From Actinomycetota bacterium (lineage in GTDB: Bacteria; Actinomycetota; Acidimicrobiia; Spongiisociales; UBA4744), in NCBI GenBank assembly GCA_013152275.1, contig JAADGS010000035.1:1-43860 (forward strand): 43,860 bases of DNA. Reading direction: 5' to 3'. Below the pieces are notes generated by a model. That model searched no databases. It saw nothing but the letters and a program-made list of their open reading frames with translations, and was not told where the DNA came from. Every line of letters starts with the position of its first letter. Position 1 is the first letter of the stretch. Below, in pieces: positions 17,609-25,549 of the stretch. The translations under genes and the position numbers were made by a program.

Positions 17609-18609
17609 CGTTGCTGAGCCGTGTCGGCGGTGCGCCGATCACGTGGGGCGTGGACGGGTCTCCCGGCTGGGGCCATCTCATGGACCGGGAACGTGTCCTC
17701 TCCGAGATGCGGCAGGTCGGCCTGTCTGCCACCGAGCTGGGCCCCGAGGGGTACCTCCCCGGAGACGCAGGCGAGCTGCGGGCGCTGCTGGATCGTTTCG
17801 GCCTTGCGCTCATAGGCGGCTTCGTGCCGGCGGTGCTCTATCGGCCCGAGTTGGTTTCCGAAAGCCTTGCCAACATAGATCGAGCAGCCGCGACCCTCGC
17901 CGGCACGGGTGCCTCGGTCATGGTGCTCGCGCCCGACTCGCTTCATCCTGGTTACGATCGCCAGATAGACCTGACCGAGGCCGAATGGGACACGCTTCTG
18001 ACCAGTCTCGATCGCGCCGCCCAGATTGCCTCGGGGCACGGGTTGAGGACGGTGCTCCACCCGCACTGGGGTATGGCGGTCGTGGGCCAGGATCACGTCG
18101 AGCGTGTGCTCGACCGATCTCGGGTGGATCTGTGCATCGACACGGGACATCTCGCTCTGGCCGGGGCCGATCCCGTTGCCGTCGCGAAGGCCGCCGCCGG
18201 CCGGGTGGCTCACGTCCACCTCAAGGATCTCGACGAGGACCTGGCGCGGCAGGTTCGCTCCGGCGCCTTGGCGTTTCGTCAGGCCGTGATCGACGGCCTG
18301 TTCCTTCCGCTTGGCGACGGCAGTGTGGACATTCGGGGTTTGGTCGAGACACTCGAGGCGCAGGGCTACGGGGGCTGGTACGTTATCGAGCAAGATGTGG
18401 TGCTGGAGGCCGAGCCCGAATCCGGTGAGGGCCCGATCCGTGCCGCGGCGCGAAGTTTCGCATTCTTGGAAGATCTTGCAGGCGGCCTGCGAGTTCCACG
18501 CGGGAGCTCCCCCGGGTGCCACCGAGAGGATGCGCACCGCCTCGTGGGGGAGATGCCATGTTCGGGAGAGGACCGGTTGGAGCCGGATATCGAGGGTCGT
18601 TCCGGGTGA
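17605..18609 (+). CDS. iolE: myo-inosose-2 dehydratase (IolE-like)
   Basis: A 334-residue TIM-barrel protein. The N-terminal APITWGVDGSPGWGH, central LHPHWGM and CIDTGHLALAG, and HVHLKDLDEDLA match inosose dehydratase, which dehydrates 2-keto-myo-inositol to the cyclic diketone used by IolD. His, Asp and Glu metal ligands of the barrel are in place (C-terminal Glu in YVIEQD). The ATG at 17605 overlaps the stop of the upstream stub. The barrel should end near residue 290, but the frame continues with about 45 Gly/Pro/Arg-rich residues that do not look like the family, then overlaps iolC by GTGA. This tail may be translated debris of a deleted segment. Confidence 0.88.
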   Translation: MTLLSRVGGAPITWGVDGSPGWGHLMDRERVLSEMRQVGLSATELGPEGYLPGDAGELRALLDRFGLALIGGFVPAVLYRPELVSESLANIDRAAATLAGTGASVMVLAPDSLHPGYDRQIDLTEAEWDTLLTSLDRAAQIASGHGLRTVLHPHWGMAVVGQDHVERVLDRSRVDLCIDTGHLALAGADPVAVAKAAAGRVAHVHLKDLDEDLARQVRSGALAFRQAVIDGLFLPLGDGSVDIRGLVETLEAQGYGGWYVIEQDVVLEAEPESGEGPIRAAARSFAFLEDLAGGLRVPRGSSPGCHREDAHRLVGEMPCSGEDRLEPDIEGRSG

Positions 18610-19613
18610 CTGACAGTTCCTTCGAGCTGCTGACGATCGGCCGTGTCGGTGTCGACCTGTACCCGTCGGAGATCGCGTTACCGCTGTCGGAGGTCACATC
18701 CTTCGACAAGTTCCTCGGCGGGAGCCCGACGAACGTTGCCGTCGCCGCGTCACGCTACGGTCACCGTTGCGCGGTGATCACTCGCGTCGGAGACGACGGA
18801 TTCGGTGAGTATGTGCGGGTCGCCCTGCGCGGCTTTGGGGTGGACGACAGGTACGTTGGCACCGACCCCGTGCTCCGCACCCCGCTCGTGTTCCCGGAGA
18901 TCTACCCGCCTGATCACTTCCCACTCCTCTTCTACCGGGAGCCGAAAGCGCCGGACATGAACATTGCGGCCCAGGATCTCGATCTCGATGCGATCCGGCG
19001 CGCCGACATTCTTTGGACCACCGGAATCGGGCTGTCCGATGAGCCGAGCCGGTCTGCCACGTTCGCGGCTCTGGAAGAGCGCGGACGCAGGCGACACACG
19101 GTCCACGACCTCGACTATCGAGCGGGTTTCTGGTCTTCGCTCGAAGATGCCGGGAGGTATCAGCGAATCGCCCTGGGTCTGGCCTCGGCGGCGGTGGGCA
19201 ATCAGGAAGAATGCGCGGTCGCCGTCGGACCCGGTACGCCGGAGGAGCAGGCGGCACGACTGCTCGATCTGGGGCTCGAACTTGCCGTCGTCAAGATGGG
19301 TCCCGCCGGAGTCCTCATCATGTCGTCCGAGGGCACCGAACGGGTCGCCCCCCTCGATATCGACGTCGTGAACGGGTTGGGAGCCGGCGACGCGTTCGGC
19401 GGTGCCCTGTGTCACGGACTGCTGCTTGGCTGGGACGCCGTCTCGATACTGCATTTCGCCAACGCGGCGGGCGCCTACGTGGCGACACAACTGGCCTGTG
19501 CCGACGCAATGCCGACCGAACGACAGGTGCGAGCGTTGATGGATGATGTCGCATCTCGCATCGACACGTGCCGTGGGGCACGTGTCGCCGACCGAAGGGA
19601 GCATGCGTCGTGA
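18606..19613 (+). CDS. iolC: 5-dehydro-2-deoxygluconokinase (IolC)
   Basis: A 335-residue PfkB-family sugar kinase that phosphorylates 5-dehydro-2-deoxy-gluconate in inositol catabolism. Visible motifs are the N-terminal LLTIGRVGVDLYP, the substrate motif FLGGSPTNVAVAASRYG, and the C-terminal catalytic VVNGLGAGDAFGGALCHG, whose Asp is the base. The GTG at 18606 overlaps the iolE stop and removes an unlikely 30-residue upstream extension. The 3' end overlaps the next ORF by GTGA. It appears intact. Confidence 0.93.
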   Translation: MTDSSFELLTIGRVGVDLYPSEIALPLSEVTSFDKFLGGSPTNVAVAASRYGHRCAVITRVGDDGFGEYVRVALRGFGVDDRYVGTDPVLRTPLVFPEIYPPDHFPLLFYREPKAPDMNIAAQDLDLDAIRRADILWTTGIGLSDEPSRSATFAALEERGRRRHTVHDLDYRAGFWSSLEDAGRYQRIALGLASAAVGNQEECAVAVGPGTPEEQAARLLDLGLELAVVKMGPAGVLIMSSEGTERVAPLDIDVVNGLGAGDAFGGALCHGLLLGWDAVSILHFANAAGAYVATQLACADAMPTERQVRALMDDVASRIDTCRGARVADRREHAS

Positions 19614-19957
19614 TCTGTGATGGAACCTTCGATCGTCTGGTGCACGTCCCCTCGGGGCAGCGCGGTACGGTCGCCGACACGATGGCGGCACGCCGTGGAG
19701 CCGGCACCGTCGAGCGGGTCATGGCGGCAACGACCGTTCCCGCCGTCCTCGGTGCCGAGCCGGAGAATGACCCCGACGTCACGCGCGAGGGCCGGCGGCA
19801 GGCCCTGCGAATCCCGCTCGTGTGTGGCCTTGTCGAGGGAGGGGCTCTGCTCGATCCCAAGGGTGACGATGTCCCGACTGCCGTCGAACGTGCGGTCCGA
19901 TTACTTGAAGGAGGACGACATGGCCAGACGTTTCTATCCGGCAGAATCCAGTGGTAG
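19610..19957 (+). pseudogene. internally deleted remnant of Cgl0159-type (IolJ-like) aldolase
   Basis: A 115-codon frame begins at a GTG overlapping the iolC stop and ends inside iolB. From about residue 43 to 100 it reads like the C-terminus of the actinobacterial Cgl0159-family aldolase that follows iolC and cleaves the IolC product. Signs are VERVMAATTVP, a Gly/Asp-Pro loop, then CGLVEGGALLDPKGDDV and AVERAVRLLEGG. The first 35 residues resemble the extreme N-terminus (RGTVADTMAARR). About 200 central residues, including the active-site barrel, are missing without a frame break. The family match is from memory and needs a search. If real, the aldolase step is lost here or carried out elsewhere. 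Confidence 0.5.
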
Positions 19958-20789
19958 CGAGACGAACACGGTGGAGATCACCGCAACCCGGGCAGGGTGG
20001 CGGTACTCGGGCCTGCGTGTCTTGCGCCTGGCGGCCGACACGACACACGAGTTGACCACCGGGACCACCGAGATGGCGATACTTCCGCTCTCCGGTGGGT
20101 TGACGGTCGAGGTGGAGTCGCGCTCCTTCCACCTCGATGGGAGAGCCGGTGTGTTCGCCGCGGTCACCGATTTCGCCTATGTGCCGATCGATACCGACCT
20201 GCGGATGACCACGCGCGGGCCGTGCGAGGTCGCTCTTTGTACCGCCGAGGCCACCCGGCGCATCGACCCGTATCGAGTCGCCGCTCAGGACGTCCGGATC
20301 GAGGTGAGGGGAGGGGGCGCCGGGACTCGCCAGATCAACAACTTCCTCAGCGCAGACGTAGCCGATGCCGACAAGCTCATCGCCGTGGAAGTGCTGACGC
20401 CTGAAGGTGGCTGGTCGTCGTATCCACCGCACAGGCACGACCGGACGAACGAGGCGGAGATCGAACTCGAGGAGATCTACTACTTCCGTATCGACGGCGA
20501 GAGCGGGTTCGGGTTCTTCAGCTGTTACACCGGCGACGGCGAGATCGACGACACGCTGAAGGTGCACGATGGCGACGTGTATCTCGTCCCACGGGGTTTT
20601 CACGGTCCGGCTGCGGCCGCTCCACGGCACCACATGTACTACCTCAACGTGATGGCGGGCCCATCTCCGGAACGCGCATGGCGATTCTGTGACGACCCCC
20701 GGCATGCATGGGTCCGCGACGCCCTGGAGCGACTTCCGGCGGACCCGCGTCTCCCGATGACCGGCGCCGAACCTGCTCGAAACCTCTGA
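19920..20789 (+). CDS. iolB: 5-deoxy-glucuronate isomerase (IolB)
   Basis: A 289-residue bicupin isomerase that converts 5-deoxy-glucuronate to 5-dehydro-2-deoxy-gluconate. The metal-binding cupin shows PPHRHDR, then ELEEIYYFRIDG, and VYLVPRGFHGPAAAAPRHH with YYLNVMAGP, all diagnostic for IolB. The ATG at 19920 is chosen because the ideal site GAAGGAGG precedes it and it gives the usual MARRFYPA-type N-terminus; a much longer upstream frame is spurious. It is the last gene of the rightward inositol operon. A small inverted repeat follows. Confidence 0.93.
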   Translation: MARRFYPAESSGSETNTVEITATRAGWRYSGLRVLRLAADTTHELTTGTTEMAILPLSGGLTVEVESRSFHLDGRAGVFAAVTDFAYVPIDTDLRMTTRGPCEVALCTAEATRRIDPYRVAAQDVRIEVRGGGAGTRQINNFLSADVADADKLIAVEVLTPEGGWSSYPPHRHDRTNEAEIELEEIYYFRIDGESGFGFFSCYTGDGEIDDTLKVHDGDVYLVPRGFHGPAAAAPRHHMYYLNVMAGPSPERAWRFCDDPRHAWVRDALERLPADPRLPMTGAEPARNL

Positions 20790-20817
20790 TGGAATGAAGA
20801 AACGGGACCTCCGCCAT

Positions 20818-20842
20818 GCCCTCCCGTCGAGCGCAGGAGGGC
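20818..20842 (+). terminator. weak hairpin after iolB
   Basis: Arms GCCCTCC (20818-20824) and GGAGGGC (20836-20842) pair perfectly around an 11-base loop, 29 bases after the iolB stop. There is no T-run. Its place between two unrelated operons favours a terminator role. Confidence 0.4.
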
Positions 20843-20888
20843 AGAATCGGTGTGAGAGATCTTCTGCATCCCGATGCCGGCGGAGATC

Positions 20889-20921
20889 GGTGAGAGACCG
20901 TTCGCGAATCTGTCTCTCACC
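20889..20921 (+). promoter_or_regulatory. 10-bp inverted repeat upstream of recQ
   Basis: Arms GGTGAGAGAC (20889-20898) and GTCTCTCACC (20912-20921) are perfectly complementary, with a 13-base spacer, ending 18 bases before the recQ ATG. A related GTGTGAGAGATC lies at about 20850. It may be an operator or a 5'-UTR hairpin that hides the recQ ribosome site, which is otherwise poorly visible. Confidence 0.5.
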
Positions 20922-20938
20922 ATGGGTAGGTTGACGCC

Positions 20939-23002
20939 ATGACCGAAGAGATCCAGGAGCTGCGGGACCGGGCGCTGGCCGTGCTCGCCCGCCTTGTCGG
21001 TGACGGGGCCACGTTTCGCCCCGGCCAGTGGGAGGCGATTCGCGCCGTCGTCGCCGACCGCAGGAAGACGCTCGTCGTGCAGCGAACCGGCTGGGGGAAG
21101 AGTGCCGTCTACCTGATAGCGACGAAGCTGCTGCGCGAATCGGGGAGCGGCCCCACCGTCATCGTGTCGCCTCTGTTGGCTCTGATGCGCAACCAACTCG
21201 AGATGGCCGACGCACTGGAGCTGAGGAGCGAGACGGTGAACTCGTCGAATCGAGACGAGTGGGATCGGGTCTACTCGGCCATCTCCGACGGCACGATCGA
21301 TCTGCTGCTCATCTCACCGGAACGGCTGAACAATCCGACGTTCCGTAGCGAAGCCCTTCCCCGGCTGGCTCGCGACCTCGGGCTGCTCGTCGTCGACGAG
21401 GTCCACTGCATCTCCGACTGGGGCCATGACTTCCGTCCCGACTACCGGCGGCTGGGGAAGGTGGTGGCTTCGCTGCCGCACAACGTTGCGGTTCTGGGTA
21501 CGACCGCCACTGCGAACGACCGTGTCGTCGAGGACGTGAAGCTGCAGCTTGGAGGGGACCTGGTCGAGATTCGTGGAGGGCTCGACCGCGAGAGCCTCAT
21601 GCTCCAGATCATCGCCCTTCCCGATCGGGCCGACCGGCTCGCATGGCTCGCTGCGACGATCCCGCGTCTGGAGGGTTCAGGCATCGTCTACTGCCTCACG
21701 ATCCGGGACGCCGAGCGTGTGGGCCGCTGGCTGGTCGGCAGGGGCATCGAGGCGGCCACGTACACGAGCCGCTCGGACGATGAGGCGCGCCTCGCCATCG
21801 AGGATCGGCTCCGGCATGGAACGCTGGACGTGGTCGTCGCCACTTCGGCTCTCGGGATGGGATACGACAACCCCAACATCCGCTTTGTCATCCACTATCA
21901 GTCGCCGGGCTCACCGGTCGCGTACTACCAGCAGGTCGGACGGGCCGGGCGCGCCGTCGACACGGCGTACGGGGTGCTGCTCACCGGCGAGGAGGACCGG
22001 GACATTCAGGACTACTTCATCCGTGTCGCCTTCCCCGGCGCCGAGGACGTGGATGCGGTGCTCACGCATCTCGGTGGGGCGGGCGGTGCCACGCTGACGA
22101 ACCTCGAGAGCGTCGTCAACGTGCAGCGCACCCGCCTTGCGGGCCTGCTGAAGATCCTCGAGGTCGAAGGCGCCGTCTATCAGGAGGCAAGCAGGTGGTA
22201 CCGGTCGGCGTCTCGCTGGACGTATCCGGTCGAGCGCATCGCCGGTGTGACGGCGGCGCGGCGCGCCGAGCAGGAAGCCATGGTGGAGTACGCGTCGACC
22301 GACCGGTGTCTCATGCAGTTCCTGCGACGCCGGCTCGACGATGCATCCGCCGAACCGTGCGGCCGGTGCGCGAACTGCGCGGGCAGTCCACTGCCGGAGG
22401 ACATCCCGGCGGAGCTTCGATCCGAGGCGCTCCGGTTCCTCGATCGTATCGGTCTTCCGATTCCGCCCCGCAAGCGGTGGCCGCCCAAGATCGACGGGGC
22501 GGACGGGCTGCGCGAAACGCTGGAGGAGGGACGGGTCCTGTCGGTGTGGGGTGACCCGGGCTGGGCTCGAATGGCGCGCTCGGACAAGGACAAGGACCGG
22601 CGGTTCTCCGACGATCTCGTCGAGGCGCTCGCGGCGATGGTGGACGGTTGGGATATGGATCCGGCTCCGGCGTGGCTCACCTGGGTGCCGGCATTCGGAG
22701 GTGGGGGCCCGGTCGCCGACTTCGCCCTCCGCCTGGCCGCCAGGCTGGGCCTTCCGGCGGTGCCCGCCGTGAGAAAGGTCGTGGAGACACCGCTGCAGAA
22801 GACGATGCGCAACAGTTTCCAGCAGGCCCGCAACGTGCTGCACGCCTTCGAAGTGACACAGGTACGTGCCGATCCGGTGCTGCTGTTCGACGACACGGTC
22901 GATACGCGCTGGACCTTCACCGCGGTCGGGGCCCGGCTTCTGCACGCCGGTTCCGGCCCGGTCTACCCTGTGGCTCTCGTGGACACTTCGGGGGCACGTT
23001 GA
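20939..23002 (+). CDS. recQ: RecQ-family helicase with C-terminal phosphoribosyltransferase-like domain
   Basis: A 687-residue superfamily 2 DNA helicase. Walker A is TGWGKS (50-55), the DEVH box is at 153-156, and motif VI QQVGRAGR is at 331-338. The RecQ zinc site is complete, with Cys457, 474, 477 and 480 in the C-x16-C-x2-C-x2-C pattern. Instead of an HRDC domain, residues about 540-687 form a phosphoribosyltransferase-like fold: FGGGGPVADFALRLAARLG, then PLQKTMRNSFQQARNV, then VLLFDDTVDTRWTF. The last resembles the PRPP loop, but the usual TGxT is TRWT, so PRPP chemistry may be lost. Its TGA overlaps the start of the DprA-like gene. The pairing suggests DNA processing or defence rather than housekeeping recombination. 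Confidence 0.9.
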   Translation: MTEEIQELRDRALAVLARLVGDGATFRPGQWEAIRAVVADRRKTLVVQRTGWGKSAVYLIATKLLRESGSGPTVIVSPLLALMRNQLEMADALELRSETVNSSNRDEWDRVYSAISDGTIDLLLISPERLNNPTFRSEALPRLARDLGLLVVDEVHCISDWGHDFRPDYRRLGKVVASLPHNVAVLGTTATANDRVVEDVKLQLGGDLVEIRGGLDRESLMLQIIALPDRADRLAWLAATIPRLEGSGIVYCLTIRDAERVGRWLVGRGIEAATYTSRSDDEARLAIEDRLRHGTLDVVVATSALGMGYDNPNIRFVIHYQSPGSPVAYYQQVGRAGRAVDTAYGVLLTGEEDRDIQDYFIRVAFPGAEDVDAVLTHLGGAGGATLTNLESVVNVQRTRLAGLLKILEVEGAVYQEASRWYRSASRWTYPVERIAGVTAARRAEQEAMVEYASTDRCLMQFLRRRLDDASAEPCGRCANCAGSPLPEDIPAELRSEALRFLDRIGLPIPPRKRWPPKIDGADGLRETLEEGRVLSVWGDPGWARMARSDKDKDRRFSDDLVEALAAMVDGWDMDPAPAWLTWVPAFGGGGPVADFALRLAARLGLPAVPAVRKVVETPLQKTMRNSFQQARNVLHAFEVTQVRADPVLLFDDTVDTRWTFTAVGARLLHAGSGPVYPVALVDTSGAR

Positions 23003-23949
23003 TGACGATGACCGAGGATGCCAAGGCCGCCGTGGTCTTGGCATCGTCGCTCGGTCGGCGGGACCGTCCCGCCTTGCCGCCGGCGCTGTGGCGTCGTCTC
23101 GTGCAGGCCCTACAGGATGCCGGGTTGCGCCCCGGGGACCTGTTTCGCTCCGACGTCGACGCGATCGGCAAGGCCGCGATCCCCGAGGAGCTCGCCGAAC
23201 GGATCCGCGTGCTCATCGAGGACACCGTCGCCGTCGTTGTCGAGATCGACACGCTGGCGGGCAAGGGGATCCGACCGGTCACGATCGAGGACGCCGCCTA
23301 TCCGGACCGGTACAGGTCGAAGTTGGGCACCCAGGCTCCACCGGTGCTGTTCGTGGTCGGCGACCGGACGCTTCTCGAGCGCGACGGGGTCGGAATCGTC
23401 GGGTCCCGCAACGTGGACGAGGACGGCGCCGGCGTCGCCGGGAGGCTGGCCGAAGAGGCCGCCCGGGCGGGGCGGACGGTCATCTCGGGTGGCGCGAGAG
23501 GCGTCGACCGGTTGGCGATGGCTGCGGCGTTCGAGGCCGGCGGTTCGGTCGTCGGCGTCCTCGCGGACTCCCTGGCGGGCCGGATCCGAAAGCCCGATAC
23601 GCTGCGTGCGCTCGACAGCGGCCGGATCTGCCTGATCACCCACCAGCACCCCGGTGCAGGGTTCGGTGCCGGCGCCGCGGTGGCCCGCAACAAGCTGATC
23701 TACGCCCTCGCGAAGCTGACGGTGGTCGTGGCCGCAGACAGGGGGCGCGGTGGCACGTGGGAGGGTGCGAGCGAGGCCCTGCGGTCCGGCTACGGGAGGG
23801 TGGCGGTGTGGCGCGGCGGCGGCGAGGGGCCGGGCAACGCGGCGCTGCAGGAGCGTGGTGCCGAGCCGATTCGGGCCGTGGGGGAGCTCTGTGACCTCGT
23901 TGATGCCGACACTCCGGAACCGCCCGCGCAGATGTCGATGCTCGAGTGA
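23002..23949 (+). CDS. DprA/Smf-like Rossmann protein
   Basis: A 315-residue DprA-related protein. The Rossmann core has VGIVGSRNVDEDG (about 130-142) and TVISGGARGVDRLAMAAA (159-176). A late VARNKLIYALAKLTVVV segment corresponds to the DprA RNR-type motif. DprA binds single-stranded DNA and loads RecA in natural transformation. This version has an N-terminal helical region but no obvious C-terminal winged helix. The start is the ATG sharing its A with the recQ stop, so coupling is tight; a longer upstream frame inside recQ is rejected. The PRTase-like tail of the preceding RecQ plus DprA is the combination seen, as separate proteins, in ShosTA-type systems. Confidence 0.82.
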   Translation: MTMTEDAKAAVVLASSLGRRDRPALPPALWRRLVQALQDAGLRPGDLFRSDVDAIGKAAIPEELAERIRVLIEDTVAVVVEIDTLAGKGIRPVTIEDAAYPDRYRSKLGTQAPPVLFVVGDRTLLERDGVGIVGSRNVDEDGAGVAGRLAEEAARAGRTVISGGARGVDRLAMAAAFEAGGSVVGVLADSLAGRIRKPDTLRALDSGRICLITHQHPGAGFGAGAAVARNKLIYALAKLTVVVAADRGRGGTWEGASEALRSGYGRVAVWRGGGEGPGNAALQERGAEPIRAVGELCDLVDADTPEPPAQMSMLE

Positions 23950-24357
23950 ACCTCCGACACGTGGGCGATGCGGGAATCCTGCCGTTCGGTCATGATGCCA
24001 TGGCGCCCGAAAGGTCGGTGGAGCCGTCGACCCGTTCGATGCGGCCGTCCTGCCTGCGGCGATCGGCTCGGGCCGGGTGATGATCGGCGTTCGGAACGGG
24101 GGAGGCTCGACCCTCGTTGATCGAGCGACGTGGCCGCCTGGGGTGCGGAGTTGCCGGGAGGGTCACCTGTGAAGCAGGTCCATGTCTTCCCGCCCGCCTC
24201 ACGCCGTGGGCTGCGCGGGATTCCTCACATGTGTGCCGTGGAGGCGATCCCATCACAGCATTTCTGATACTCATTATCTATAGTGCAATCATCGTTGTAA
24301 GACCCTATGATCGTCGATGACAGGTGATGAGGTGGCAGTGACCGGAAGCGAGCAGTA
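23950..24357. other. intergenic region with AT-rich promoter-like island
   Basis: No gene is seen in this 408-bp gap. From about 24262 to 24318 the base composition drops to AT-rich (TTCTGATACTCATTATC, then TATAGTGCAATC), unlike the surrounding DNA. This is probably the promoter of the operon beginning at 24358. No confident -35/-10 assignment is possible. Confidence 0.5.
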
Positions 24358-25542
24358 ATGGGAGGCTTCGTCGCACCCGGGTTCGAGCCGGTATCCGAGG
24401 TGTTCGCTCGGCACCTCAGGGATGGCATCGAGAAAGGCGCAGCGGTGGCGCTGTACCGCCATGGCCGGCTGGTCGTCGACCTCTGGGGTGGTGAGGCCCG
24501 GCCGGGTGAGCGTTGGGCCGAGGACACCGTCGTGCCCGTCTTCTCCACATCCAAGGGAGCGGTGGCGCTGGTGGTCCAACTCCTGTGCGATCGCGGCGTC
24601 CTGGCGGTGGATCGGCCTGTGGCGGCCTACTGGCCGGAGTTCGGGGTCAACGGCAAGTCGACGATCACCCTCGAGCATGTTCTGACCCACACCGCCGGTC
24701 TGCCCTCGGTCCCCGACTACCAGGAGATCGTCACCCACGACTCGCCCGAGGGGTGGGATCGTCGTGAAGAGATCGTCTCCCGACTCGCCGCGGCAGCCCC
24801 CGAATGGGAGCCGGGATCGCGGCCCGGGTATCACGCCATCACCTTCGGGTGGCTCATCGGTGAAGTGGTGCGACGGGTGACGGGGCGTCCGATCGGAGAC
24901 GTGTTCGCCACCGAGATCGCCCGGCCGCTCGGAATGGACACCTGGCTCGGGATACCGGCGGAGATCACTGATCGGGTCGGCCATCTCATCGCGCCGCTTC
25001 CCCCCTCCGACCCCGAAGAGGCCGAGCTGCTCGCCCGGGTGCTGAGCCCGGAAACGGTTACCGCGCGCGCCCTCATGGTCGGCCCGAGCGGCGGGCTCGA
25101 TCACGTCGCCGAAGTGGCCAACAGCCCGCTCTTCCTGCAGGCGGAGATACCCGCCGGCAACATGGTCACCGACGCCCGGAGCGTTGCCCGCATGTACGCC
25201 ATGCTCGTGGCCGGCGGTTCCCTCGACGGGGTTCGGATCGTGTCCGAAGACTCGATCACCGAACACACCCGGGTTCGGGTGGAAGCCTACGATGAGGTGC
25301 TCATGAAGGACCGGCGCTACGCCCTGGGATACATGCTCCAGGCCGAGCCGATCGGGCGGTTCGGTCCCAACCCAAACGCTTTCGGTCATCCCGGAATGGG
25401 AGGGTCGGTCGGATTCGCCGACCCTCGAGCCGGGGTGAGCTTCGCATATGTGATGACCCAGATGGTTCCGGCGCTCGACACGGACGAACGGTCGCGGGCC
25501 CTGGTGGATGCCGTCTACGAAAGCCTGGAGGCCGAGAGGTGA
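24358..25542 (+). CDS. family VIII esterase / class C beta-lactamase-like hydrolase
   Basis: A 394-residue serine hydrolase. The catalytic SxxK is Ser63-Thr-Ser-Lys66, the second-motif Tyr is Tyr158 in RPGYHAITFGW, and a third motif GHPGMGGS replaces the KTG box. This set is typical of family VIII carboxylesterases (EstB type) rather than true beta-lactamases. There is no signal peptide, so it acts in the cytoplasm. It is the first gene of an operon with E1 subunits, a lipoyl domain, an SDR and a dikinase-like protein, suggesting it opens an ester or lactone of the imported substrate. The following gene starts 7 bases downstream. Confidence 0.85.
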   Translation: MGGFVAPGFEPVSEVFARHLRDGIEKGAAVALYRHGRLVVDLWGGEARPGERWAEDTVVPVFSTSKGAVALVVQLLCDRGVLAVDRPVAAYWPEFGVNGKSTITLEHVLTHTAGLPSVPDYQEIVTHDSPEGWDRREEIVSRLAAAAPEWEPGSRPGYHAITFGWLIGEVVRRVTGRPIGDVFATEIARPLGMDTWLGIPAEITDRVGHLIAPLPPSDPEEAELLARVLSPETVTARALMVGPSGGLDHVAEVANSPLFLQAEIPAGNMVTDARSVARMYAMLVAGGSLDGVRIVSEDSITEHTRVRVEAYDEVLMKDRRYALGYMLQAEPIGRFGPNPNAFGHPGMGGSVGFADPRAGVSFAYVMTQMVPALDTDERSRALVDAVYESLEAER

Positions 25543-25549
25543 ACCGACC

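Noticed and set aside
19617-20789. 390-residue version of IolB
   Set aside because: The first 100 residues have no cupin or IolB features and overlap the aldolase remnant; the ATG at 19920 with GAAGGAGG fits the family.
24358-25542. True class C beta-lactamase
   Set aside because: No signal peptide, the KTG box is replaced by GHPG-type residues, and the operon is metabolic; a family VIII esterase is more likely.
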